Positions 1 to 6,614 of a DNA stretch of 7,805 nt are shown one piece after another. The first letter of the stretch is position 1, and the number at the start of each line of letters is the position of its first letter. The DNA is taken from assembly GCA_949747745.1 (NCBI GenBank), contig CATKFT010000129.1, positions 1-7,805 of the forward strand. Direction: 5' to 3'. Made by a program: the position numbers and the translations under genes. The notes under the pieces were generated by a model, which made no database searches, had not been told where the DNA came from, and saw only the letters and a list, made by a program, of their open reading frames with translations. Source of the DNA: an uncultured Clostridia bacterium. GTDB taxonomy: Bacteria; Bacillota_A; Clostridia; TANB77; CAG-508.

Positions 1-2
1 AG

Positions 3-83
3 GAAAGTAATATAAGAAAAATTAAAATGGACGATGATTTAATAAAAACTGCAAGAAGTCTTGGAATATCTTTAGGAAACTAA
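3..83 (+). CDS. C-terminal end of an unidentified gene (5' truncated by window)
   Basis: Of the three forward frames, only this one is open from the left edge; the other two stop within the first 15 bases. It gives 26 residues ending ...TARSLGISLGN before TAA at 81-83. The tail is mixed charged and hydrophobic with no membrane segment or recognisable motif, so no function is assigned. The codon choice (AGA, ATA, TTA, GGA) matches the neighbouring genes, which supports real coding. The 65-nt gap to the next gene contains AT-rich promoter-like sequence but no convincing terminator, so the two genes could be transcribed together. The tail is too short to be certain. Confidence 0.5.
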   Translation, partial: ESNIRKIKMDDDLIKTARSLGISLGN

Positions 84-96
84 AATCTTATAATAT

Positions 97-124
97 TTGG
101 TCTATTATAAACATATAATAAAAT
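97..124 (+). promoter_or_regulatory. Weak candidate promoter for the Yip1-like gene
   Basis: TTGGTC at 97-102 is followed after 16 bp by TAAAAT at 119-124. The -35 matches consensus at only three positions. Better -10-like hexamers (TATAAT at 89-94 and 114-119) have no good -35 at the right distance. In sequence this AT-rich such matches arise by chance, so the exact promoter is uncertain. Confidence 0.25.
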
Positions 125-148
125 ATAAAAATAAAAGGGGACTGAAAT

Positions 149-838
149 ATGGAAGAAAACAAAAATCAAGAACAAGTAGTTAACACAGAAGAGATAAAAA
201 AGGAAACTAAAGATGCAGTTAACCAAGTAAAAGAAACTATTAAAACTGTAGATATTAAAAATGATGCAAAAGAAGCAACAGGATTTATTTCATCAATGTT
301 TAAGGATCCATTTGGAACAATTAAAAACATTGCAGATGACAGTAAAAATAAAACATTAAAAATAGCTATAATATTTGTTAGTATATGGGTTATAGCAGAA
401 TTTATAGACCAAATTTTTTCACTTGGAATTAATAGATATTGGAATGGAAGTATAGCTGTAAAAAGTCTATTAAGGATTATAAAATATACAATTGCACCAA
501 TTGTTAGTGTACTTTCATTATCAGTAATAGTATATGTTATGAACAAGGAAAATAAGAAATCTATAGTTACAACAATGACATCCATAGCAGTTGCAAAAAT
601 ACCAGTAGTATTTGCATCTGTTGTAAGTTTACTTACATTAATAAGTAATCAAGCATCACCACTAACAAGCAGATTTGCAAGCTTTTGTTCTGTAATTAGC
701 ATAATACTTGTATATTTTTCTACAAAGGCATTATGTGGAGAGGAACAAAATTCAAAATTTATTAAAAAATTTGTTACAATATATGCTATTTATTATGTTG
801 TATCATTAGTGGTTTCTTATTTAGGAATATATATATAA
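149..838 (+). CDS. Five-helix membrane protein, Yip1-family-like
   Basis: A 229-residue protein in two parts. Residues 1-45 are rich in Glu, Lys and Asn and look like an amphipathic, cytoplasmic helical tail (TEEIKKETKDAVNQVKETIK). Residues about 70-92, 110-131, 140-165, 174-196 and 206-229 are five hydrophobic segments. The phrase MFKDPFGTIKNI (50-61) just before helix 1, followed by five helices, resembles the layout of Yip1-domain proteins, which in Firmicutes are common membrane proteins of unknown role. This is a resemblance, not a firm family call. The start is supported by AAGGGG at 135-140, 8 nt upstream of the ATG. A strong terminator follows 42 nt after the stop, so the gene ends its transcription unit. 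No catalytic motif is visible; a membrane-organising or transport role would be speculation. Confidence 0.75.
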   Translation: MEENKNQEQVVNTEEIKKETKDAVNQVKETIKTVDIKNDAKEATGFISSMFKDPFGTIKNIADDSKNKTLKIAIIFVSIWVIAEFIDQIFSLGINRYWNGSIAVKSLLRIIKYTIAPIVSVLSLSVIVYVMNKENKKSIVTTMTSIAVAKIPVVFASVVSLLTLISNQASPLTSRFASFCSVISIILVYFSTKALCGEEQNSKFIKKFVTIYAIYYVVSLVVSYLGIYI

Positions 839-880
839 ATAAGAAATATTAAAAAGCTTTGAATATTTACCTTTAAATTA

Positions 881-920
881 AAAAAGAGTACAAAAACACT
901 TTAGTTTTTGTATTCTTTTT
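881..920 (+). terminator. Intrinsic terminator after the Yip1-like gene
   Basis: Arms 881-897 and 904-920 pair over 17 positions with one G-U wobble and a 6-nt loop (ACTTTA). The 3' arm ends in five Ts and the 5' arm begins with five As, so it could work in both directions. It separates the membrane protein gene from argS. Confidence 0.85.
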
Positions 921-928
921 GGTATAAT
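900..928 (+). promoter_or_regulatory. Extended -10 promoter for argS
   Basis: TATAAT at 923-928 is exact consensus and is preceded by TGG at 920-922, giving the TGn extended -10 element. The -35 is poor (TTTAGT at 900-905, 17-bp spacing), as is usual for extended -10 promoters. It begins inside the 3' arm of the preceding terminator. Transcription would start near 935, leaving a leader of about 33 nt, too short for a T-box. Confidence 0.6.
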
Positions 929-967
929 GTAAATTATAATAAAAAATAAGATAAAGGATGAAAGTAA

Positions 968-2686
968 ATGAAAGATTTTAAAAAAGAGATAGCAAGTATA
1001 ATAAGTGATGTAATAAATATTGATAAAGAGCAATTAAAAGCATTTATAGAGGTACCAAAAGATGTTAATATGGGAGATTATGCGTTTCCATGCTTTAGAT
1101 TAGCTAAGGAATTAAAAAAAGCTCCTAATGTTATTGCAGAAGAAATAAATAAAAAGTTAGATATTACAGGAACTGACATAGAAAAAATTGATATTGTAGG
1201 AGGGTATTTGAATTTTACTATTTCAAAAATTAATCTAGCAAAAACTACTTTAGAGGAAATAGACAATAAAAAAGAAGATTACGGAAAATCTAATTTAGGA
1301 AATAGTAAGAAAATAGTAATAGATTATTCTTCACCCAATATTGCAAAACCTTTCCATATAGGACATTTACGCTCAACTGTTATAGGAGGAGCTTTATATA
1401 ACATATATAAATATTTAGGATATGATGTAACAGGAGTAAATCATTTAGGAGATTATGGTACACAGTTTGGCAAACTAATAGAGGGTTATAAACTATGGGG
1501 AGAGGAATACAATATAGAAAAAAGCCCAATTGAGGAATTAACAAAAATATATATAAGAATAAATGAAGCTTGCAAACAAGATGAAAAAGTATTAGAAAAT
1601 TGTAGAGAAAATTTTAAAAAGTTAGAAGAGGAGGACAAATATTGCAAAGAAGTATGGGAAAAATTTAGAAATTTAAGTTTGCAAGAGTTTAAAAAAGTAT
1701 ATGATTTATTAGGAAGCAAGTTTGATTCATGGAATGGAGAAGCATTTTATTCAGATAAAATGCCAGAAGTGATAGAAATTTTAGAAAATACAGGAAAACT
1801 TATAGAGTCACGAGGAGCAAGAATAATTGATTTAGAAGATAAGGGAATAAATACACCATGTATAATAGAAAAATCGAATGGTTCAACAACATATGCAACA
1901 AGGGATTTAGCAGCAATATTATATAGGGCAAGAACATATGATTTTGATAAAGCATTATATGTAACATCATATGAACAAGTGCTACACTTTAAACAAATAT
2001 TTGAAGTGGCAAAACTTATGGGATTAGATGAAAAATATATAAAAGGATTAGAGCATGTTGCATTTGGTATGGTATTATTGCCAACAGGGAAAATGTCTAC
2101 AAGAGAGGGAAATGTTATTAAACTAGAAGAACTATTAAATGAGGCAATATCTAAAGTAAGAGATATAATAGAAGAAAAAAATCCAGGATTTACAGAAGAA
2201 GAAAAGCAAGACATAGCAAAAAAAGTAGGAATTGGAGCAGTAATATTTAATGATTTATCAAGTGCAAGAATAAAAGATGAAATATTTGATTGGGACACAA
2301 TGTTAAATTTTAGTGGGGAAACAGGGCCATACATACAATACACATATGTACGTATAAATAGCATACTAAAAAAAGTAGAAGAAGTGCCTAAGTTAAAAAA
2401 TATAGATTATGGTAAAGTTCTAGGAAAAGAAGAGCAAAATATATTAAAACTAATATATTCATTTACAAATATACTAGAACAAGTAACATTAAAAAATGAA
2501 CCATCAATATTAGCAAGATATTTAATAGACATTGCAAAAGCATTTAGTAGTTTCTATAATGAAAATAAAATAATAGTAGAAGATAAAGTATTACAAGATG
2601 CACGTATATATTTAGCATATGCAACAGGTATTGTTTTAAAAAATGGAGCAAAGTTATTAGGAATAGACATGCCAGAAAAAATGTAA
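968..2686 (+). CDS. argS: Arginyl-tRNA synthetase
   Basis: Charges tRNA-Arg with arginine using ATP in the cytoplasm; essential for translation. The 572 residues match the usual bacterial ArgRS length. Visible parts in order: an N-terminal ArgRS-specific tRNA-binding domain (about 3-85); the class I Rossmann catalytic core with the ATP-binding HIGH motif at 130-133 in the context FHIGHLRST, followed by HLGDYGTQFGKLI; the KMSKS equivalent as KMSTR at 375-379; and a helical DALR anticodon-binding domain from about 455, ending in the family-typical LGIDMPEKM. The start is set by AAAGGA at 953-958, 9 nt before the ATG. The gene has its own promoter just after a terminator, and manA follows after 53 nt with no terminator between, so they may be cotranscribed. 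No T-box leader is present, although many Firmicute synthetase genes have one. The gene appears intact. Confidence 0.98.
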   Translation: MKDFKKEIASIISDVINIDKEQLKAFIEVPKDVNMGDYAFPCFRLAKELKKAPNVIAEEINKKLDITGTDIEKIDIVGGYLNFTISKINLAKTTLEEIDNKKEDYGKSNLGNSKKIVIDYSSPNIAKPFHIGHLRSTVIGGALYNIYKYLGYDVTGVNHLGDYGTQFGKLIEGYKLWGEEYNIEKSPIEELTKIYIRINEACKQDEKVLENCRENFKKLEEEDKYCKEVWEKFRNLSLQEFKKVYDLLGSKFDSWNGEAFYSDKMPEVIEILENTGKLIESRGARIIDLEDKGINTPCIIEKSNGSTTYATRDLAAILYRARTYDFDKALYVTSYEQVLHFKQIFEVAKLMGLDEKYIKGLEHVAFGMVLLPTGKMSTREGNVIKLEELLNEAISKVRDIIEEKNPGFTEEEKQDIAKKVGIGAVIFNDLSSARIKDEIFDWDTMLNFSGETGPYIQYTYVRINSILKKVEEVPKLKNIDYGKVLGKEEQNILKLIYSFTNILEQVTLKNEPSILARYLIDIAKAFSSFYNENKIIVEDKVLQDARIYLAYATGIVLKNGAKLLGIDMPEKM

Positions 2687-2722
2687 GGAGATTTGAAATT
2701 AATTGTATATTTATATTAATGG

Positions 2723-2729
2723 AAAGGAA
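2723..2729 (+). promoter_or_regulatory. Ribosome binding site that sets the manA start
   Basis: AAAGGAA lies upstream of the ATG at 2740 with about 11-12 nt between the AAAGG core and the ATG. It overlaps the earlier in-frame ATG at 2719, so it cannot serve that one. The only purine-rich site upstream of 2719 is AAGGAG at 2685-2690, 28 nt away. This favours initiation at 2740. Confidence 0.6.
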
Positions 2730-2739
2730 ACTGATTTTT

Positions 2740-3690
2740 ATGGATATATTATTTTTCGAACCCATATATAAAGATTATATATGGGGAGGAACAAGAATAA
2801 AAGAATATTTTAATAAAAAGGTCCAAATGCCAATTGTTGCAGAAAGCTGGGAAATATCTGCAAATGAAGCGGGATTAAGTGAAATTTTAAATGAAGATAT
2901 GAAAGGACTTACATTAAAAGAACTATTTGATAATAAAGAAATAAGAAAAGAAGTATTTGGAACTAGAACTGAAGAAATGGACAAATTTCCATTATTAATA
3001 AAATATATTGATGCAAATTCAAATTTATCTGTACAAGTACATCCAAATAACGATTATGCAAAAAAATATGAAAATGATATAGGGAAAACTGAGATGTGGT
3101 ATGTTATTGATTGTAAAGAAAATGCACAAATTATATGTGGTATGAAAGAAAATATAAAACAAGACCAAATTGAGGATATTATAAAAAGTGGCAATATAAA
3201 AGATAACCTTAAATATGTAGATATAAAAAAAGGAGATGCAATTTATATTCCATCAGGAACAATTCATGCAATACTTGGAGATACTCTTATTTGTGAAATA
3301 CAACAAAATAGTAATTTAACATATCGTGTATATGATTGGGATAGAGTTGGAAATGATGGAAAACCACGACAACTTCATTTAGATAAAGCAATTGAAGTAA
3401 TTGATTTGTCTCCGAAATCATACATACATCATACTAGGAAAGGTGAAAATGTAAAAATAGTAGATAATGAATTCTTTAAGGTAGAAAAGATTTCAATTAA
3501 GGATGAATATAAGGATTGTTCAAAAAAGGAAACATTTTATACAATAAATGTATTAGAAGGAAGCGGAAAAATAGAAACTAAAAATAAGGAATATATGGTA
3601 AATAAAGGAGATAGTTTTCTAATTCCAGCAAATTTAGGACAATATATTATTAAGGGAAAAATAGAAATTTTGAAATCATATATTGATTAA
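2740..3690 (+). CDS. manA: Mannose-6-phosphate isomerase, class I
   Basis: Zinc enzyme of the cupin fold interconverting mannose-6-P and fructose-6-P in the cytoplasm. It links glycolysis to mannose use and, through mannose-1-P, to GDP-mannose for glycans. From the ATG at 2740 it has 316 residues, the size of the short Bacillus-type enzymes, and opens with the family signature FFEPIYKDYIWGG. The expected zinc ligands are visible: QVH at 99-101 (VQVHPNND), Glu118 in GKTEMWY, and His176 in PSGTIHAI. Arg196 in YRVYDWDR fits the catalytic arginine. A second cupin half follows (about 230-316). An in-frame ATG at 2719 would add seven residues (MERKLIF), but its ribosome site is badly placed. The gene follows argS by 53 nt without a clear promoter. 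It is intact; some homologues act on other phosphosugars, so the exact substrate is inferred. Confidence 0.93.
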   Translation: MDILFFEPIYKDYIWGGTRIKEYFNKKVQMPIVAESWEISANEAGLSEILNEDMKGLTLKELFDNKEIRKEVFGTRTEEMDKFPLLIKYIDANSNLSVQVHPNNDYAKKYENDIGKTEMWYVIDCKENAQIICGMKENIKQDQIEDIIKSGNIKDNLKYVDIKKGDAIYIPSGTIHAILGDTLICEIQQNSNLTYRVYDWDRVGNDGKPRQLHLDKAIEVIDLSPKSYIHHTRKGENVKIVDNEFFKVEKISIKDEYKDCSKKETFYTINVLEGSGKIETKNKEYMVNKGDSFLIPANLGQYIIKGKIEILKSYID

Positions 3691-3754
3691 TTAATAAAAA
3701 AGGGATACAATAGATAATATAAATTATTAAACTGTTAATATTTAAAATAAATTT

Positions 3755-3783
3755 TTTACATCAAATTAAAGTTATGGTTTAAT
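3755..3783 (+). promoter_or_regulatory. Sigma-A-type promoter for the LCP gene
   Basis: TTTACA at 3755-3760 (5/6 to consensus) and TTTAAT at 3778-3783 (5/6) are separated by 17 bp. Transcription would start near 3790, giving a leader of about 115 nt before the ATG at 3906. No clear terminator separates this from manA, so some read-through is possible. Confidence 0.5.
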
Positions 3784-3807
3784 ATTATGTGGATATGTCT
3801 TGTTTGA

Positions 3808-3862
3808 TGTGTAAATTAAAAAAAGGAATATTTATATTTAGACTATGTTATAAATTTACACA
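3808..3862 (+). repeat. 10-bp inverted repeat in the LCP gene leader
   Basis: TGTGTAAATT (3808-3817) and AATTTACACA (3853-3862) are perfect reverse complements around a 35-nt loop. The left arm also overlaps TTTGATGTGTAAA (3803-3815), which can pair with TTTACATCAAA (3755-3765) with a 2-nt bulge. In AT-rich DNA a match of this size can occur by chance, and no function is claimed. Confidence 0.4.
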
Positions 3863-3905
3863 CTAAAAGATGTGAACTAAGTAAAAAACAGGAGATGAAA
3901 TATAT

Positions 3906-4967
3906 ATGGGGAAATTAAATGAGAATAAAACAGGAAAAAAGGGATTAAAAACATTTGGAAAGGTAATGCTAATTATAGTTATAATATTAGTAATTTTATT
4001 AGGAATAGGTGTAGGAGTAGGATTTTGGTATGTAAATGACAAACTAGGAAAACTAAATTACGTAGAAATATCATCTGATGATATAGAAATAACAGAAGGT
4101 GTAGAAGAAAAACTAAATGGTTATAGAACAATAGCTATATTTGGTGTAGATAGCAGAAACAATGAACTAGTAAAAGGAACAAGAAGTGATTGTATAATAC
4201 TTGCAACAATAAATGAAAAAACTAAAGAAGTAACTCTAACATCAGTATATAGAGATACATATCTAGAAATAACAGGAAGAAATTTGGATAAAGTAACGCA
4301 TGCTTATGCATATGGTGGAGCAGCACTTGCAATTAGTACATTAAATACAAACTTAGATTTAAACATAAAAGAATTTGTTACAGTAAATTTTGAATCAGTT
4401 GTTGATATAGTAAATGCAGTAGGTGGAGTTAGTGTTAATATAACAAGTGAAGAATTAAAATATATAAATGGATATATAGATGAAATAAACAAAGTTACAA
4501 AAAATAATGCAAGTCATGTAACAAAAACCGGAACACAAAATTTAAATGGTGTTCAAGCACTGGCATATGGAAGAATTCGTTATACAGCAGGTGGAGATTA
4601 TAAACGTACAGAAAGAATGAGAGATGTAATGATGGCAGTAGTAAATAAAGCTAAAAAAATGAGTATATCTCAATTAAATTCACTTGCAGATAAATTACTT
4701 CCAGTAGTATATACAAATATAAATTCAGGAGAAATAATTGCACTTATACCACAGCTTGTAGGTTATAAAATAACAGATTCTACAGGTTGGCCATATAATA
4801 CAAAAGGAGCAACAATTGGAGGAGTATGGTATGGACCACCAATTACGCTAGAATCTAATGTAAAAGAATTACATGAAAAAGTATATGGACAAACTGGATA
4901 TGAACCAAGTGATAAAGTAAAAGAGATAAGTAAAAAGATTGTAAATAAAACTGGATATAGTAAATAA
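3906..4967 (+). CDS. LCP-family (LytR-CpsA-Psr) cell wall glycopolymer transferase
   Basis: LCP enzymes sit on the outer face of the membrane and transfer undecaprenyl-linked glycopolymers such as teichoic acid or capsule onto peptidoglycan. The 353-residue protein has a short basic cytoplasmic tail, one membrane helix (about 19-43) and an extracellular LCP domain (about 72-252). Conserved charged motifs that bind the polyprenyl pyrophosphate are present: FGVDSR (79-84), RSD (93-95), SVYRDT (113-118), and RIR (223-225) followed by GDYKRTERMR (230-239). A C-terminal extension (about 262-353), with GWPYNTKG and a TLESNVKELHEKVYG-like segment, is common in clostridial members. AGGAG at 3890-3894 lies 11 nt before the ATG. 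The gene is single, with its own promoter and a following hairpin. Nothing key is missing. Which polymer it handles cannot be told; several paralogues per genome are usual. Confidence 0.93.
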   Translation: MGKLNENKTGKKGLKTFGKVMLIIVIILVILLGIGVGVGFWYVNDKLGKLNYVEISSDDIEITEGVEEKLNGYRTIAIFGVDSRNNELVKGTRSDCIILATINEKTKEVTLTSVYRDTYLEITGRNLDKVTHAYAYGGAALAISTLNTNLDLNIKEFVTVNFESVVDIVNAVGGVSVNITSEELKYINGYIDEINKVTKNNASHVTKTGTQNLNGVQALAYGRIRYTAGGDYKRTERMRDVMMAVVNKAKKMSISQLNSLADKLLPVVYTNINSGEIIALIPQLVGYKITDSTGWPYNTKGATIGGVWYGPPITLESNVKELHEKVYGQTGYEPSDKVKEISKKIVNKTGYSK

Positions 4968-4974
4968 TGTATAG

Positions 4975-5009
4975 ATAGCAGAAATATGTGAATAATATAT
5001 TTCTGCTAT
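4975..5009 (+). terminator. Hairpin after the LCP gene, probable terminator
   Basis: Perfect 13-bp stem, ATAGCAGAAATAT (4975-4987) with ATATTTCTGCTAT (4997-5009), and a 9-nt loop, starting 7 nt after the stop codon. The tail is only TTTG rather than a proper U-run, so it may terminate weakly or mainly protect the 3' end. Confidence 0.6.
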
Positions 5010-5024
5010 TTGCATATAATAAAC

Positions 5025-5053
5025 TTGACAAAATAAAAAAAAAAGATTAAAAT
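5025..5053 (+). promoter_or_regulatory. Near-consensus sigma-A promoter for the ATPase gene
   Basis: Exact TTGACA at 5025-5030, 17-bp A-rich spacer, then TAAAAT at 5048-5053 (5/6). Transcription would start near 5060. It is the best-matching promoter in the window and suggests constitutive expression. Confidence 0.8.
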
Positions 5054-5092
5054 GGAGTTGTAATCCAAATAAAACAAAAAAAGGAGAAAGCT

Positions 5093-6349
5093 ATGAGTAA
5101 CAATTATATAAAAAGATTATTAGAAGATGATATACAAGCAAATTCAAAAGCATTTCCTGTTCTATTAATATGTGGACCACGACAAGTAGGTAAAACTACC
5201 ATTTTAGAAAAAATTATAAAAGAAAAAAAACAGGATATAAAATATGTAACACTAGATGACCCAATACAAAGAGTTTTAGCAAAAACAGATCCTGCAACAT
5301 TTATAGAAAAATATGGGACTCCATTAATAATAGATGAAATACAATATGCAACTGAGTTATTACCATATATAAAAATTAGTGTAGATAAAAAGAGAATGGA
5401 AGATAAATCAAATTCGTATGGAATGTATTATTTAACTGGCTCACAAATGTTTGTTATGATGCAAAATGTAAGTGAATCTTTAGCTGGCAGAGTTGGAATT
5501 ATAGATATGTATGGATTATCAAATGCAGAGATTACAGGGTATACTCAAAAAAGTTTTATACCAACATATGAAGAATGTAGGAAGAAAGAAGATAATACAA
5601 AATTGGATATAAATGAATTATTTGAAAGAATACTAAAAGGTTCATATCCAGAAATATATCAAAATAGTGAGATATCTTCGGAAAAGTTTTATAATTCTTA
5701 TCTTAGAACATATATTGAAAGAGATATAAGAGATATGATAAGTATAAAAGATGAAATTAAGTTTTTAACTTTTATGTCAGCAGTTGCTGCAAGAACTGCG
5801 CAGGAGCTAAATTATAATGATATAGCAAAAGATGTGGATATAGATATAAAAACAGTACAGAAATGGATATCAATATTAAAAACATCTGGAATAGTATATT
5901 TATTACAACCATATTATAATAATCTTATAAAGAAAATAATAAAAAGACCTAAATTATATTTTACAGACACAGGATTTGCATGCTATTTAGCAGGATATTC
6001 AGATGCAAAGACATTACAAATTAGTGCATATAATGGAGCTATATTTGAAAATTATGTTGTAATGGAAATTGTAAAATCATATGTAAATGATAATAAGGAT
6101 TCAAGATTATATTTAAACTATTATAGAGATACAACAGGAAAAGAGATAGATTTGCTTATTATTAAAGATGGAACAGTATATCCTATTGAAATAAAAAAAA
6201 CTGGAAATCCTAATAAAGAAATGATTAAAAATTTTAATGTACTTGAAAATTTAGGATTAGAAATAGGAGAAGGAGGAATAGTGTGCACTATAGATAAGAT
6301 AGTACCAATAGATTCTAAAAATAACTATATTCCTATTCAGTGTATATAG
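5093..6349 (+). CDS. AAA family ATPase with DUF4143 and PD-(D/E)XK-like C-terminus
   Basis: A 418-residue member of the AAA_14/DUF4143 ATPases, abundant in anaerobic bacteria and archaea but functionally poorly known. The N-terminal ATPase has Walker A GPRQVGKTT (28-36), Walker B LIIDEIQ (78-84) and a sensor-like LTGSQMF (114-120), then SLAGRV (129-134). The DUF4143 part begins with RTYIERDIRDM (205-215) and holds a winged-helix-like segment (about 236-271). The C-terminus carries a PD-(D/E)XK-type pattern: Glu319 in IFENYV, Asp353 in KEIDLL and EIK at 366-368. All of these residues are present, so ATP hydrolysis and nuclease chemistry are both conceivable, but the nuclease activity is inference. 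AAGGAG at 5081-5086 sits 6 nt before the ATG. The gene stands alone between its own promoter and two terminators, like a self-contained cargo gene. Codon use resembles its neighbours. Confidence 0.9.
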   Translation: MSNNYIKRLLEDDIQANSKAFPVLLICGPRQVGKTTILEKIIKEKKQDIKYVTLDDPIQRVLAKTDPATFIEKYGTPLIIDEIQYATELLPYIKISVDKKRMEDKSNSYGMYYLTGSQMFVMMQNVSESLAGRVGIIDMYGLSNAEITGYTQKSFIPTYEECRKKEDNTKLDINELFERILKGSYPEIYQNSEISSEKFYNSYLRTYIERDIRDMISIKDEIKFLTFMSAVAARTAQELNYNDIAKDVDIDIKTVQKWISILKTSGIVYLLQPYYNNLIKKIIKRPKLYFTDTGFACYLAGYSDAKTLQISAYNGAIFENYVVMEIVKSYVNDNKDSRLYLNYYRDTTGKEIDLLIIKDGTVYPIEIKKTGNPNKEMIKNFNVLENLGLEIGEGGIVCTIDKIVPIDSKNNYIPIQCI

Positions 6350-6351
6350 TT

Positions 6352-6376
6352 ATGAAATATTTTTATTTCATCTTTT
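6352..6376 (+). terminator. Small hairpin directly after the ATPase stop codon
   Basis: ATGAAATA (6352-6359) pairs with TATTTCAT (6364-6371) around a TTTT loop, followed by CTTTT. It starts 2 nt after the stop. With one G-C pair it is weak and probably secondary to the stronger hairpin downstream. Confidence 0.4.
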
Positions 6377-6408
6377 GATACATATAAAAAATAACAGTTA
6401 GTATATAC

Positions 6409-6446
6409 AAAAAATCGCAAAATTGGTGTAAATTTTGTGATTTTTT
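6409..6446 (+). terminator. Strong intrinsic terminator after the ATPase gene
   Basis: Arms 6409-6424 and 6431-6446 pair over 16 positions with one G-U wobble and a 6-nt loop (GGTGTA). The 3' arm ends in six Ts, and the 5' arm starts with six As, so it may be bidirectional. It insulates the ATPase gene from the vanZ operon. Confidence 0.85.
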
Positions 6447-6538
6447 ATATATAAAAGTGGAAATAATGAAAATATAGAAAATTACGTAAACATATTGTAC
6501 TAAATTATTACAAAAGCATTACAATTTGGCGAAAAAAC

Positions 6539-6567
6539 TTGTATTATATAAAATGTTGTAATATAAT
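6539..6567 (+). promoter_or_regulatory. Upstream promoter (P1) of the vanZ-like operon
   Basis: TTGTAT at 6539-6544 (4/6) is followed after 17 bp by an exact TATAAT at 6562-6567. Transcription would start near 6574, inside the palindrome at 6572-6587, giving a leader of about 62 nt. Confidence 0.65.
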
Positions 6568-6571
6568 AAAA

Positions 6572-6587
6572 AAGTATTAGAATACTT
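6572..6587. promoter_or_regulatory. Interrupted palindrome, candidate operator
   Basis: AAGTATT (6572-6578) and AATACTT (6581-6587) are perfect inverted arms separated by AG. The site covers the expected start point of promoter P1 and overlaps the first two bases of the P2 -35 element, so a protein bound here could block both. I do not recognise it as the site of a known regulator. Confidence 0.45.
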
Positions 6588-6614
6588 GAAAAAATATAGT
6601 GCATTATGTATAAT
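6586..6614 (+). promoter_or_regulatory. Downstream promoter (P2) of the vanZ-like operon
   Basis: TTGAAA at 6586-6591 (4/6) is followed after 17 bp by an exact TATAAT at 6609-6614. The expected start near 6621 falls right at the AGGAG ribosome site (6622-6626), giving a leader of only about 15 nt. P2 lies 47 bp after P1. Confidence 0.5.

Noticed and set aside
166..585. 139-codon hydrophobic open frame on the - strand
   Set aside because: It is the antisense shadow of the Yip1-like gene, which has a proper ribosome site and terminator on the + strand.
839..967. T-box riboswitch before argS
   Set aside because: The interval holds the upstream terminator and a promoter. The remaining leader of about 33 nt is too short, and no AGGGTGGNACCGCG-like T-box sequence is present.
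1747..2364. Long open frame of 205 codons on the - strand
   Set aside because: It lies wholly inside argS, which has all its family motifs in the + frame. The reverse frame is rich in Ser, Phe and Ile, as expected from the complement of AT-rich coding DNA, and has no ribosome site or recognisable motif.
2693..2721. A promoter for manA (TTGAAA at 2693-2698)
   Set aside because: No acceptable -10 lies 16-18 bp downstream, and a start there would fall in or after the ribosome site. Cotranscription with argS is simpler.
2719..2739. Upstream ATG (2719) as the manA start
   Set aside because: It would add MERKLIF, but the nearest good ribosome site is 28 nt upstream and the AAAGGAA site overlaps this ATG. 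Start 2740 gives the length and N-terminus usual for short class I isomerases.
3725..3757. Terminator after manA (TATTAA-ACTG-TTAATA hairpin with later T-run)
   Set aside because: The 6-bp stem contains only A-T pairs, and the T-run is 11 nt away. It is too weak to call.
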